From Selenomonas ruminantium subsp. lactilytica TAM6421 (GTDB lineage Bacteria > Bacillota > Negativicutes > Selenomonadales > Selenomonadaceae): a stretch of DNA of 64,000 bases. Location of the stretch: positions 1,364,001 to 1,428,000 of the forward strand of contig NC_017068.1 in NCBI RefSeq assembly GCF_000284095.1, in the 5' to 3' direction. A model generated the notes under the pieces. It was not told where the DNA came from. It was given only the letters and a program-made list of their open reading frames with translations, and made no database searches. The position numbers and the translations under genes are program-made. This document shows, in pieces, positions 23,430 through 31,032 of this stretch; position 1 is the first letter of the stretch, and every line of letters begins with the position of its first letter.

Positions 23430-24032
23430 TTATGCGGATTGTTTTGCCACGTCATTGTTTTGGGTGTATTCGGCCTGGAGTTTATCAAGACCGGACATGA
23501 TGGAATCATAGGTGTCAAGACAGATCTGGGGCAGGTCTTTTTCCTTGGTGGCCGCCTGATAATCCCGGCGGAAAATTGCCACGGCTTTGGCGATTTCCTG
23601 ACGGATTTCTGCGATTTTAGCGGGATCACCTTGCGCGACGTGAGCAGCCATGCTGAGAATGCAGTTTGTGACCGCTTCCACGGAATAGGGGCCGCCGGGG
23701 CCTATGGCACGGACGGCTTCTTCATAGCTGGGGAGTACACTGGGGACGGTGAATTTCTCCCCCAGCTTGAAGTGCCCGCCAGAATTGTAATAGGCCTGCC
23801 AGCTTAAATTATCCCGTGTTTGTTCTTGGATACTCTCCAAAGTATCCTTGTTTTCCGCTGGCTGAACAAGGGACAGGCTGGCCACATGGGGAGTTTGTGG
23901 CGAAATCGTTTCCGCTTTGGGGATGGTAAATTCGCCCATAATGTCCCGGAAATTCTTCTCTGTTGTCGTCTGTGGCTGGCTTACGGGAGCAGAGGCTGCG
24001 GATTCGTGCAGCTTGCTGATGGAAATATCCAT
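23430..24032 (-). CDS. Protein of unknown function
   Basis: This 200-residue protein has a Ser/Thr/Pro-rich, probably disordered N-terminal third and a helical rest (YNSGGHFKLGEKFTVP, then VTNCILSMAAHVAQGDPAKI). No signal peptide or membrane helix is seen. ATG 24032 follows GGAGG. It is downstream of the 24117-24494 gene on the same strand; both begin MDI and have disordered acidic stretches, so they may act together. Family not recognised. Confidence 0.55.
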   Translation of the reverse strand: MDISISKLHESAASAPVSQPQTTTEKNFRDIMGEFTIPKAETISPQTPHVASLSLVQPAENKDTLESIQEQTRDNLSWQAYYNSGGHFKLGEKFTVPSVLPSYEEAVRAIGPGGPYSVEAVTNCILSMAAHVAQGDPAKIAEIRQEIAKAVAIFRRDYQAATKEKDLPQICLDTYDSIMSGLDKLQAEYTQNNDVAKQSA

Positions 24033-24072
24033 GGTTACCTCCTGACTATAAAAAATCGTTTAAGCAAGAAAT

Positions 24073-24099
24073 GGGTTGGTGCAGGATTTGCATCAACCC
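24073..24099 (-). terminator. Hairpin between two minus-strand genes
   Basis: GGGTTGATGCA pairs with TGCACCAACCC (minus strand) with G-U pairs around a 5-base loop. It resembles the hairpin at 23370-23403 in sequence. It has no T-run directly after it, so it may be a partial terminator or RNA processing site. Confidence 0.45.
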
Positions 24100-24116
24100 G
24101 TAGTTCATATAGTTGA

Positions 24117-24494
24117 TTATTTTTGCATGAGCAGATTGAGCATTTGTGCATCCGCCATGTTAGGCAGTTGCTCCTCTGTATTATCCGGCAGGGAATGTTC
24201 AACCTGGGTGCTGAGTATGGTGGGGATTTTTTCGGGGGGCGGGGAATGCGTCTTGGTTTGGGAAATAATCTTGTCTTTCTCGTAAACTGTAACAAGGACG
24301 GAACCATCTGACATAACACGGATCACTGTGGTGGTATCCTCACCAGCTTTTTCGCCAGTGTCCGTTATGGCACCGCCGGTTTCCAGCTGGCGCAGCATGG
24401 TGCTGAACTTTTCCTTGGCTGCAAAGGTCTTGTCCTTGGATTCCGTTCCCTTGTCAGACCAGGCTGTCATGCCCTGTACTGCTTTAATATCCAT
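24117..24494 (-). CDS. Protein of unknown function
   Basis: This 125-residue soluble protein starts MDIKAVQGMTAWSDKG, has a short predicted beta hairpin (VIRVMSDGSVLVTVYE) and a Pro-rich, probably flexible C-terminal third. ATG 24494 follows GGAGG. It lies upstream of the 23430-24032 gene on the same strand with a hairpin between them. Family not recognised. Confidence 0.55.
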   Translation of the reverse strand: MDIKAVQGMTAWSDKGTESKDKTFAAKEKFSTMLRQLETGGAITDTGEKAGEDTTTVIRVMSDGSVLVTVYEKDKIISQTKTHSPPPEKIPTILSTQVEHSLPDNTEEQLPNMADAQMLNLLMQK

Positions 24495-24674
24495 AGGTTC
24501 ACCTCCAAAACAGATGATGTATCTCTATGAAGTATATCGGTGAAAAGTGTGGATTGATAAGAGGCTGTAGTCAGATTATGTAATTCTGTGTATTGTTCCA
24601 TGCTATAGCTTTCGTCGTGTTATCATCTGTGCTAAAATAAGCCTATAGTTAGACGACGTGGAAGAAGGTATATT

Positions 24675-25658
24675 ATGGCAGGGGAAGAGAAAACCATTTG
24701 GGGTATTCATGCAAAAGATGAAGAAATTTTCCTTAAGGGCAATAAAATAGCGATAGGCTGGAGAGAAATGGGCGACCTAAGGAAAATTGATGCCAGTCGG
24801 GATGCCTTTAAGGCCAAGTATGATACGGTGTATCCAGAGGCCAAGAAAGGGAGCATTGCCACAAGCGCCGGAATGCTTTATCGTTTCTGTTATGAGGTGC
24901 AGCCCGGTGATTATGTTGTGTTCCCCTCGAAGTCGAACAGAGAAGTCAATATAGGCATCGTAGAGGGCGATTATACATATGAGCCGGAGCAGAGATATGC
25001 GAATACGCGAACCGTAAAATGGGTAAAGCATTTATCGAGAACCGCGTTTTCGCAGGGCGCTCTGTACGAAATCGGTTCTGCTATGACATTTTTTACCGTG
25101 AAAAATTATGCGGATGAGTTTCTAGGGGCATTGGATAGCAAGAAAAAGGATTTTTCCTCTGATGGGGAAGATGACAGCGTTGGTGCCACCGCTGAGGATA
25201 TCATTGAGAGTACCAAGGACTTCATCCTGAAAGAATTAAGCCGTCAGCTTAAAGGGTATGATTTGGAAGATTTTGTGGCAGATCTCTTAAGAGCTATGGG
25301 ATACCGTACAATCGTTTCTCCGCATGGTGGCGATAGTGGCATTGACATAACGGCATACAAAGATGAGCTGCCTCCTCGGATATTGGTTCAGGTAAAGAGC
25401 CGGGACGAAAATGTAAAGGAAACGACCATACAGTCCCTAAAAGGTGCTATGCGAGAAGGTGACTATGGATTGTTCGTAACTCTGTCAAATTATACTGTAA
25501 ATGCTCGTAAGTATCTGGACAGCACACCAATTATCCGTGGTATAAACGGTACTGAGCTGGTAGAGCTGATTTTGAAGTATTATGAAGACCTTAGCGATAA
25601 GTATAAAAAAATGATTCCGCTTAAACGGGTGTATATACCTGATCGAGAGGAACAGTGA
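24675..25658 (+). CDS. Mrr-type restriction endonuclease
   Basis: A 327-residue protein with two domains. The N-terminal about 150 residues (GIHAKDEEIFLKGNKIAIGW, then YEVQPGDYVVFPSKSNREVN) look like a DNA-base reading domain of the kind found in front of Mrr nucleases. The C-terminal domain is a PD-(D/E)xK Mrr catalytic domain: helix LSRQLKGYDLEDFVADLL, then GDSGIDITAY with the catalytic Asp near residue 222 and ILVQVKSRD with the Q-x-K pair near 238-240. It probably cuts modified foreign DNA and serves in phage or plasmid defence. It is a single-gene unit with its own terminator. Confidence 0.8.
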   Translation: MAGEEKTIWGIHAKDEEIFLKGNKIAIGWREMGDLRKIDASRDAFKAKYDTVYPEAKKGSIATSAGMLYRFCYEVQPGDYVVFPSKSNREVNIGIVEGDYTYEPEQRYANTRTVKWVKHLSRTAFSQGALYEIGSAMTFFTVKNYADEFLGALDSKKKDFSSDGEDDSVGATAEDIIESTKDFILKELSRQLKGYDLEDFVADLLRAMGYRTIVSPHGGDSGIDITAYKDELPPRILVQVKSRDENVKETTIQSLKGAMREGDYGLFVTLSNYTVNARKYLDSTPIIRGINGTELVELILKYYEDLSDKYKKMIPLKRVYIPDREEQ

Positions 25659-25663
25659 GCTGA

Positions 25664-25708
25664 AATAACATCAATCGGGCTAAATGCTTCGTGTGATGTT
25701 ATTTTTTC
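25664..25708 (+). terminator. Terminator after the Mrr-type gene
   Basis: AATAACATCA and TGATGTTATT are 10-base arms separated by 20 bases, followed by TTTTC. It starts 5 bases after the stop codon. Confidence 0.7.
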
Positions 25709-26085
25709 TATTAAACGAAAAGCCCCTGGCGGTGTGAAGGCCAGGGGCAGGGGATTGGTTTTGTGGGTTCCAATCCAGGAAAGGTGTGATACTCTTGAAT
25801 CATAAAGGGGATCACAATTCGAATTGTAGTACTTGCATTCGATGAAGTCAAGGGGATAGCCTAAAAAATAGTACATTACCCGAAATGGTGTTCACTGATT
25901 GACTTCCAAATCTAATGTTAGGGGTGATTATACTTCAGTTTGCCTTAGTAAGACGTCTATCATGCATTCAGGAAGATATCACATCTTGACTTTGTGGTCA
26001 AGAAAAATGTAAGATGATATTGCAGGAAAATGTAGTTTGTGTTACTCTATATGTGAAAGAGAGTTACACATACTGCGTGGGTGAG
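25709..26085. other. Gene-free stretch with hairpin and palindromes
   Basis: No convincing gene lies here. It holds a GCCCCTGGC/GCCAGGGGC hairpin (25722-25748), a perfect CTTGAC-6-GTCAAG palindrome (25985-26002) whose TTGACT may be a -35 box with TAAGAT at 26010, and a GTGTTACTCT/AGAGTTACAC inverted repeat (26039-26069) just ahead of the polymerase gene. The last two are candidate operators. Confidence 0.45.
25985..26069 (+). promoter_or_regulatory. Promoter and dyads before the Y-family polymerase
   Basis: TTGACT (25986-25991) and TAAGAT (26010-26015) are spaced by 18 bases. TTGACT is part of the palindrome CTTGAC/GTCAAG, and a second dyad (GTGTTACTCT/AGAGTTACAC, one mismatch) follows. They suggest repression under normal growth, but neither matches a LexA box that I can identify with confidence. 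Confidence 0.5.
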
Positions 26086-26090
26086 AAGCT

Positions 26091-27590
26091 ATGGAGAAGG
26101 CAAGTTATATAGCGATTGACCTGAAATCATTCTATGCCTCGGTTGAATGCATGGAGCGGGGGCTTGATCCGTTGACCACTAATCTAGTGGTGGCAGATGA
26201 GTCCCGGACTGAAAAAACAATTTGTCTGGCGGCCAGTCCTGCTATCAAGAAATACGGCGTGCCAGGCAGAGCCCGACTGTTTGAAGTGGTGCAAAAGATT
26301 AAATTCGCCAATAGTTCCCGGCGATTCTTTGCTCCTGGGAAAAAGCTCACAGGGGAGTCTTATAATGCGATGGAACTGAAGAAGAATCCTAATCTTGCCA
26401 TCGACTACATTGTAGCACCGCCACGCATGGCTTTATATATGGAGTACAGTTCAAGGGTGTACGGCGTTTATCTCCGTTACATTGCCCCTAAGGATATCCA
26501 TCCGTATTCTATCGATGAAGTCTTTATTGAGGCAGGGCCGTATCTTAGCACATACAAGATGAGCGCCCATGAACTGGCTATGACCATGATTCGGGAAGTG
26601 CTTGAGGAAACCGGTATTACAGCAACTGCAGGCATTGGCACCAATATGTACCTGGCTAAAATTGCCATGGATATTACTGCCAAGCATATGCCTCCTGATA
26701 AGGATGGTGTGCGGATAGCAGAGCTGAATGAAATGAGCTATCGGCAAAAGCTCTGGGCGCATATGCCACTAACTGACTTCTGGCGATTGGGCAAGGGCTA
26801 TGCGAAAAAGTTAGCTGATATTGGCATTTACTGCATGGGAGATATTGCCCGCCGCTCCCTGACCAAGTGGGGAGAAGATGAGCTATATGAAGTCTTTGGC
26901 GTTAATGCAGAGCTGCTTATTGACCATGCCTGGGGCTACGAGCCTTGTACGATGGCTGAGATAAAGAAATACCGGCCAGCCAGCACAAGTCTGAGCAGTG
27001 GGCAGGTATTGCATTGTCCCTATGACAACAAGCAGGCCCGGCTTATTACCTGGGAAATGACTGACCAACTTATCTTTGATCTGGTGGAGAAGCGGCTGGT
27101 AACGAATCAAATTGTCCTGGATGTTGGCTATGATATAGAAAATATCGCCCGTGGCTATATTGGCCCTATTCATGTAGACCACTATGGGCGTAAAGTTCCC
27201 AAGGCTGCCCATGGCACGGCGAGCCTGCCAAGACATACATCTTCATCAAAACAGATATTAAAAGAGGTTCTGGCTCTGTATGACCGGATTACGAATCCGG
27301 ATTTGCTGGTTCGTCGTATTACGGTGACAGTAGGCCGGTTAATCCCTGAAGATAGTCTGGACAATAAGAAAGAGCAGGTAGTGGAGTTCAACCTGTTTGC
27401 CGATATAGATAAGATAAGCAGGGAAGAGGCTGCCGCCGAGAAGGCTGAGAAACGGGAAAAATCGTTACAGCACGCCATGCTGGCCATCAGAAACCGCTTC
27501 GGGAAGAATGCCATCCTGAAGGCAACCAATCTGAAGGAAGAAGCACGCACCATTGCCCGCAACAGCGAAATTGGAGGCCATAAAGCATGA
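26091..27590 (+). CDS. Y-family (UmuC/UvrX-type) DNA polymerase
   Basis: A 499-residue translesion polymerase. The catalytic acidic residues lie in IAIDLKSFYASVEC (Asp10) and PYSIDEVFIEAG (Asp-Glu near residue 142). The fingers/palm pieces PAIKKYGVPGRARLFEV and the helix-hairpin-helix area (FWRLGKGYAKKLADIGIYCMGD) match the UmuC/ImpB/UvrX group carried on mobile elements. It would copy past damaged DNA, for example on single strands after conjugation. ATG 26091 is preceded by GTGAGAAG. Its stop overlaps the YolD-like gene by 4 bases. Confidence 0.92.
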   Translation: MEKASYIAIDLKSFYASVECMERGLDPLTTNLVVADESRTEKTICLAASPAIKKYGVPGRARLFEVVQKIKFANSSRRFFAPGKKLTGESYNAMELKKNPNLAIDYIVAPPRMALYMEYSSRVYGVYLRYIAPKDIHPYSIDEVFIEAGPYLSTYKMSAHELAMTMIREVLEETGITATAGIGTNMYLAKIAMDITAKHMPPDKDGVRIAELNEMSYRQKLWAHMPLTDFWRLGKGYAKKLADIGIYCMGDIARRSLTKWGEDELYEVFGVNAELLIDHAWGYEPCTMAEIKKYRPASTSLSSGQVLHCPYDNKQARLITWEMTDQLIFDLVEKRLVTNQIVLDVGYDIENIARGYIGPIHVDHYGRKVPKAAHGTASLPRHTSSSKQILKEVLALYDRITNPDLLVRRITVTVGRLIPEDSLDNKKEQVVEFNLFADIDKISREEAAAEKAEKREKSLQHAMLAIRNRFGKNAILKATNLKEEARTIARNSEIGGHKA

Positions 27591-27823
27591 CGATAAAGAA
27601 AGATATAAAGGAATTTGCGGATATCATAAATATGCCCCGTCCGGAGCCTAAAAATCATCCGCGTATGCCAAAGGAGAAACGAGCAGCACAATTTGCTCCC
27701 TTTGCCGCCTTGACTGGTTATGAAGAAGTCGTAAAGAAGACGGCAAAGCAGCATGAAGATAGCGTAGTGGTCTGGGAAAAAGGAGAAGATGAGCTTGAAT
27801 TTAGATGTGATGATTCGGACTAA
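27587..27823 (+). CDS. YolD-like protein
   Basis: This 78-residue protein resembles the YolD-like family, with MPKEKRAAQFAPFAALTGYE as the clearest piece. YolD-like proteins usually sit directly beside UvrX/UmuC-type polymerases in Firmicutes and are thought to act as small partners, by analogy to UmuD. It overlaps the polymerase stop by 4 bases and overlaps the next small gene by 35 bases, so the three are co-translated. Confidence 0.75.
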   Translation: MTIKKDIKEFADIINMPRPEPKNHPRMPKEKRAAQFAPFAALTGYEEVVKKTAKQHEDSVVVWEKGEDELEFRCDDSD

Positions 27824-28001
27824 ACTTGGCGAGGCATATGCTATGAGCCCGTGGACTGAAGATAAGCTGGATGAGATGCTGCAGCTCATTGAGGACTATG
27901 CGGAGCAGAGATACAAAGAGGGCTACCAGGAAGCCATTGTGGATGCACAATCCGTAGCACAGAACGTCAGCTTTGGCATTGAGGGTATAAATCATCAATG
28001 A
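27789..28001 (+). CDS. Small helical protein after the YolD-like gene
   Basis: This 70-residue acidic, helical product (WTEDKLDEMLQLIEDYAEQR) overlaps the YolD-like gene by 35 bases in another frame. The start at 27789 has GGAG only 3 bases upstream; ATG 27810 is an alternative. A terminator follows at 28049. It may be a third component of the polymerase unit. Family not recognised. Confidence 0.5.
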   Translation: MSLNLDVMIRTKLGEAYAMSPWTEDKLDEMLQLIEDYAEQRYKEGYQEAIVDAQSVAQNVSFGIEGINHQ

Positions 28002-28021
28002 TGTGTGATAGAATAATAAGT

Positions 28022-28078
28022 GCTGGGAAACCAGCCGAATATACAGGAGTCGGCCATCCCCGTGTGGCCGGCTTTTTT
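28022..28078 (+). terminator. Hairpin pair and terminator after the polymerase operon
   Basis: GCTGG-GAAA-CCAGC (28022-28035) forms a GNRA-capped hairpin. GTCGGCCA and TGGCCGGC (28049-28072) form an 8-bp stem with one G-U pair, followed directly by TTTTTT. The second is a strong intrinsic terminator. Confidence 0.75.
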
Positions 28079-28105
28079 ATGAAGACGTACAAGGGGATGC
28101 AGCTG

Positions 28106-28558
28106 ATGACTATCTACGAGAACAATATGACGTACAGATTCATTCATGAAATGGTAGGAGGGTTTTCTACCGCTATGTTGATTCATGCTATAGAAAACTT
28201 TGGACAGGACGAGAATAAGAAAAAAGAATTGGGCGAAGAGGCCTTTGATGAGTTGTACAAATATGACTGGAAGGCAACCAATATCCGGCCCCAGACTTTT
28301 AAGATGTGCCAAGATATTATCAATGAGTTCCTTGAAAACTATATTGCTGATGATCAGAAATATGACATCGAGGAAATGGACGATCCCGACAAGATTAACT
28401 TCGGGTTTGCTTTATATATGGGACTCTTCCAAAATCCATTAGCTATGGATGACGAATATCAGCAGTCCCTAAAAGAGTTTCCTTCGATAGATTTGGCCCC
28501 GACTATCGAGTTAGGTGATGATGGCAAAGCAGGCATAGCTTTTGTCAAAGTAGCGTAG
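28106..28558 (+). CDS. Soluble protein of unknown function
   Basis: This 150-residue acidic protein begins MTIYENNMTYRFIHEMVGG and is mainly helical, with no signal or membrane segment. ATG 28106 has AAGGGG nine bases upstream; ATG 28079 directly abuts the terminator T-run and frames further upstream would include the terminator. Its last 100 bases are antisense to the end of the convergent zinc-ribbon gene. Family not recognised. Confidence 0.55.
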   Translation: MTIYENNMTYRFIHEMVGGFSTAMLIHAIENFGQDENKKKELGEEAFDELYKYDWKATNIRPQTFKMCQDIINEFLENYIADDQKYDIEEMDDPDKINFGFALYMGLFQNPLAMDDEYQQSLKEFPSIDLAPTIELGDDGKAGIAFVKVA

Positions 28559-29298
28559 GTATTATGGCTATAGAGATAGAGCTTAGGGCAGAGAATGATA
28601 AACTCCTCAGCCCCGATACAAAAGCAGGGAACCTCCTGCTTGAGAAGAATGGCATCAAGAGTCAACTGCTCAAGGTCAGCTCTGGGTGGTTCATCTTCTA
28701 GCTTTACAAGTTCTTTGTCTTCGCCATTAAGTATCCGATTAAACATATACGAAGTGTCGCTGATTGCAAAGGAGGCTTCTGTCATTAGAGTGCAGGCTGA
28801 CAATAGATATGTGCTGTAAACAGATTCCATTAACTTAGCTGCTTCAGGGGGCTGCTCCAGTTCGTAACCGCCATCATCTGTGATCCTGATGCCTTCGGCG
28901 TAGATAAGTGCATTATTCCCGTATAGGGATAGCTCAGTATAGAAGCTGGAAGCCCGGTGCTTTGGATCAATCAGGTTTGAACGGGCACGCAACTTAATGA
29001 ACCATCCCAATGAGGAACGTGAGTCAATCTCCAAAGCCTTGTTGGCATAGTCATAGGCTTCCTGATAGTTCTCGGCGTATAAGGCGTTTTCAGCCAGGTG
29101 TATCAGATTATTGATGTCGCCCTTGACAATATTTACGTTGGCACCGGAAAAGTCGTTGGTCACATAAGTATTGTAGTTGTTAATAGCCTTTTCTGTGACG
29201 AACGCCGTCCCGCAATATTTACATATGCCGGCATCTTTGGTGTCGTCAACAGTTATTTCCGCTCCGCATTGGGTGCATTTTGCCGGTATGAAGCTCAT
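28459..29298 (-). CDS. Zinc-ribbon and TPR-like protein
   Basis: This 279-residue protein starts with a zinc ribbon (Cys8, Cys11, Cys26, Cys29 in AKCTQCGAEITVDD and GICKYCGTAF) followed by TPR-like helices (LAENALYAENYQEAYDYANK). Such proteins are frequent in Firmicutes and have no set function. The last about 33 residues lie antisense to the convergent gene and look unlike the rest, suggesting that the original C-terminus was cut and the frame now runs on. Start ATG 29298 follows AAGGA. Confidence 0.65.
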   Translation of the reverse strand: MSFIPAKCTQCGAEITVDDTKDAGICKYCGTAFVTEKAINNYNTYVTNDFSGANVNIVKGDINNLIHLAENALYAENYQEAYDYANKALEIDSRSSLGWFIKLRARSNLIDPKHRASSFYTELSLYGNNALIYAEGIRITDDGGYELEQPPEAAKLMESVYSTYLLSACTLMTEASFAISDTSYMFNRILNGEDKELVKLEDEPPRADLEQLTLDAILLKQEVPCFCIGAEEFIILCPKLYLYSHNTYATLTKAMPALPSSPNSIVGAKSIEGNSFRDC

Positions 29299-29434
29299 AG
29301 CATTTCATCCTTCTTTATGTATCAGTGAAAGACGTTATCACTATATCCATATTTATTCTACATATCCATTTCGATTACCTTCTGCAAATTGAATGAAAAT
29401 TAAGCAGATTTTTGGCGAATCAATGACATAATCA

Positions 29435-29463
29435 TTGACATTTCTATCTAAATGCGATACATT
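29435..29463 (+). promoter_or_regulatory. Promoter placed for a leaderless transcript
   Basis: TTGACA (29435-29440) and TACATT (29458-29463) are spaced by 17 bases. The ATG at 29470 is only 7 bases beyond the -10 box, where transcription should start, and no ribosome site is visible in front of it. Confidence 0.5.
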
Positions 29464-29469
29464 AAACCA

Positions 29470-29739
29470 ATGAAAAAGAAGATTATAAAATCAAATGCTG
29501 ACCAGGCTAAGCAGATTAGAGATACCTGGAGAACAATAGAAGATGCTATTATTGCTGAGCACAGCTTTTTACTGCCGTCTGGTGAGATAGACGTTACTGT
29601 TACGCTGCCATGGACAAGGGAAGGCGCTCTTGGGCTGTTAAAGCGTAGCGGGAAGATTATCTCCTGGGAGCATCAGAAAGAGTTCTATGAAGGCAATATG
29701 CGCCAGTATAGAGTAACTGTCGATGGAGACAAAATATGA
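29470..29739 (+). CDS. Small soluble protein of unknown function
   Basis: This 89-residue protein begins MKKKIIKSNADQAKQIRDTW and has an alpha/beta pattern with TVTLPWTREGALGLLKRSGK. ATG 29470 coincides with the expected transcription start, so translation may be leaderless; ATG 29452 would lie inside the promoter. The stop overlaps the start of the next, exported protein by 4 bases. Family not recognised. Confidence 0.55.
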   Translation: MKKKIIKSNADQAKQIRDTWRTIEDAIIAEHSFLLPSGEIDVTVTLPWTREGALGLLKRSGKIISWEHQKEFYEGNMRQYRVTVDGDKI

Positions 29740-30182
29740 AAAGAATCGTTGTATTATTAATTATGGTGTTATTATGTCTTTGTAACTTTGTTGAAGCACG
29801 ATCTATTATGTATGCGAATGCAGACACGAATTTTCCTATATGGACGGCAGGAAATCGTGCTGGCAGGGCGTTAGACATATCTTCGGCTGTTATAGATCAT
29901 AATGCATCAGAAGACAAATATCTGGAGATATGTGCGAAAAATTATTGCATTCGCTTTCAAAAAGGTGACGGTGAAACTTATGAATACGGAACGTTAGAAG
30001 AGGATTCATATATTTATTTTCGTGAATACCTTGATGGCAGCGGTTTGTATTATCTGGTTGCAGATGTTCCGTGGGATGCCTATCCATGGAGAAAAGTAAA
30101 TCCTCAAAGTTATTTTGACTATGGACTAAATGATGCATATTATTTAGTGAAAAACCATGTTATGAACAAGAAAAATCAATAA
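29736..30182 (+). CDS. Secreted protein of unknown function
   Basis: This 148-residue protein has a signal peptide (MKRIVVLLIMVLLCLCNFVE, cleavage after Ala near residue 22). The mature part is Tyr-, Asp- and Trp-rich (YLVADVPWDAYPWRKVNP). It overlaps the preceding gene by 4 bases. It resembles in size and composition the other small exported proteins in this window (387-1019, 52049-52567, 61761-62141), but I see no clear shared domain. Confidence 0.6.
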   Translation: MKRIVVLLIMVLLCLCNFVEARSIMYANADTNFPIWTAGNRAGRALDISSAVIDHNASEDKYLEICAKNYCIRFQKGDGETYEYGTLEEDSYIYFREYLDGSGLYYLVADVPWDAYPWRKVNPQSYFDYGLNDAYYLVKNHVMNKKNQ

Positions 30183-30356
30183 ATTATAACAAAACCACCA
30201 TTGCTTGAAGACCTTGAATAAGAAATTTTTGATTCATTTCGTAGTGACAAAGTAGAATCTAATAAATAATTTTTCATAAAAAGAAGGATTTAAAAGATCT
30301 ATCATAGAATAATATCGACATGGATGAACTTATTATATACTAAGGAGGTTTTTGTA

Positions 30357-30560
30357 ATGGCTAGAAAAGCAAATTATGATGAGAAGATTAAGGCTATCGA
30401 AGAAAAAATCGAGAAGAAAAGAGCTGAAATCAAAACCCTGAAAGATCAGCTCGATGAATTGAAGAGCAAGAAGGCTAAGGATGATTATCAGGAACTCATG
30501 GAATACATGAAGACGAATAATCTGTCTGCTGATGAGGTTTTGAATAAAATTAAAAAGTGA
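30357..30560 (+). CDS. Small coiled-coil protein
   Basis: The 67-residue product is Lys/Glu-rich with a strict heptad-like run (KIKAIEEKIEKKRAEIKTLK) and a C-terminal helix ending DEVLNKIKK. ATG 30357 follows AAGGAGG; the frame upstream has no site. It has its own terminator and is a single-gene unit. Similar short coiled-coil proteins are common on Firmicute mobile elements. Function unknown. Confidence 0.65.
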   Translation: MARKANYDEKIKAIEEKIEKKRAEIKTLKDQLDELKSKKAKDDYQELMEYMKTNNLSADEVLNKIKK

Positions 30561-30582
30561 TAGACAGTTAATATCTGGCATG

Positions 30583-30617
30583 AAAAAGAGCTTGCTACAT
30601 GATGGCAGGCTCTTTTT
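30583..30617 (+). terminator. Terminator after the coiled-coil gene
   Basis: AAAAAGAGCTTGC and GCAGGCTCTTTTT pair over 13 positions with one mismatch-tolerant G-U, around a 9-base loop, with a U-run at the 3' side. Confidence 0.8.
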
Positions 30618-30811
30618 GCGTTAGCAGATGCGACATATTAGTGATGGTTTTACGTCCCTGCTTGAATGGCAGGGATTTTAATTTGCCTTTAATGACATTT
30701 TAACCAGACCTTAATTGAACAGGGGTATCATTTGTAATTGCTATTATGAAAAATACCTGAAAATTAAGATGCACTGACAATATCGATTTGGTTAAGGAGG
30801 AAGCAGGATTT

Positions 30812-31012
30812 ATGACAGAAAAAATAGCTAAGTATATGTTAGTGGCGGCATTATTGGTTATTATGACCGTAACGTCAGGGTGTGCGTTGGCAAGAGGTGC
30901 AAGAGCTATCTTGCGATACAATGAAGATCGTAATGAGCATTCGGCAATCAGTAACATGATCGAAGCTGAAAACATGACAGCAAGAAAGTTGCATATGGAT
31001 ATGTATATTTAA
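30812..31012 (+). CDS. Small lipoprotein
   Basis: This 66-residue protein has a hydrophobic leader followed by the lipobox VTSGC (Cys24 by count), so it should be lipidated and anchored. The mature part is short and charged (ARAILRYNEDRNEHSAISNM). ATG 30812 follows AAGGAGGAAGCAGG. The membrane protein gene at 31033 follows closely and may be in the same unit. Small lipoproteins near mating genes sometimes act in entry exclusion; there is no direct evidence here. Confidence 0.65.
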   Translation: MTEKIAKYMLVAALLVIMTVTSGCALARGARAILRYNEDRNEHSAISNMIEAENMTARKLHMDMYI

Positions 31013-31032
31013 TCTTGAAGGTGGGGTTCATA

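Noticed and set aside
27998-28105. Longer N-terminus for the 28106-28558 gene
   Set aside because: It would translate through the GNRA hairpin and the terminator T-run, and AAGGGG stands before ATG 28106.
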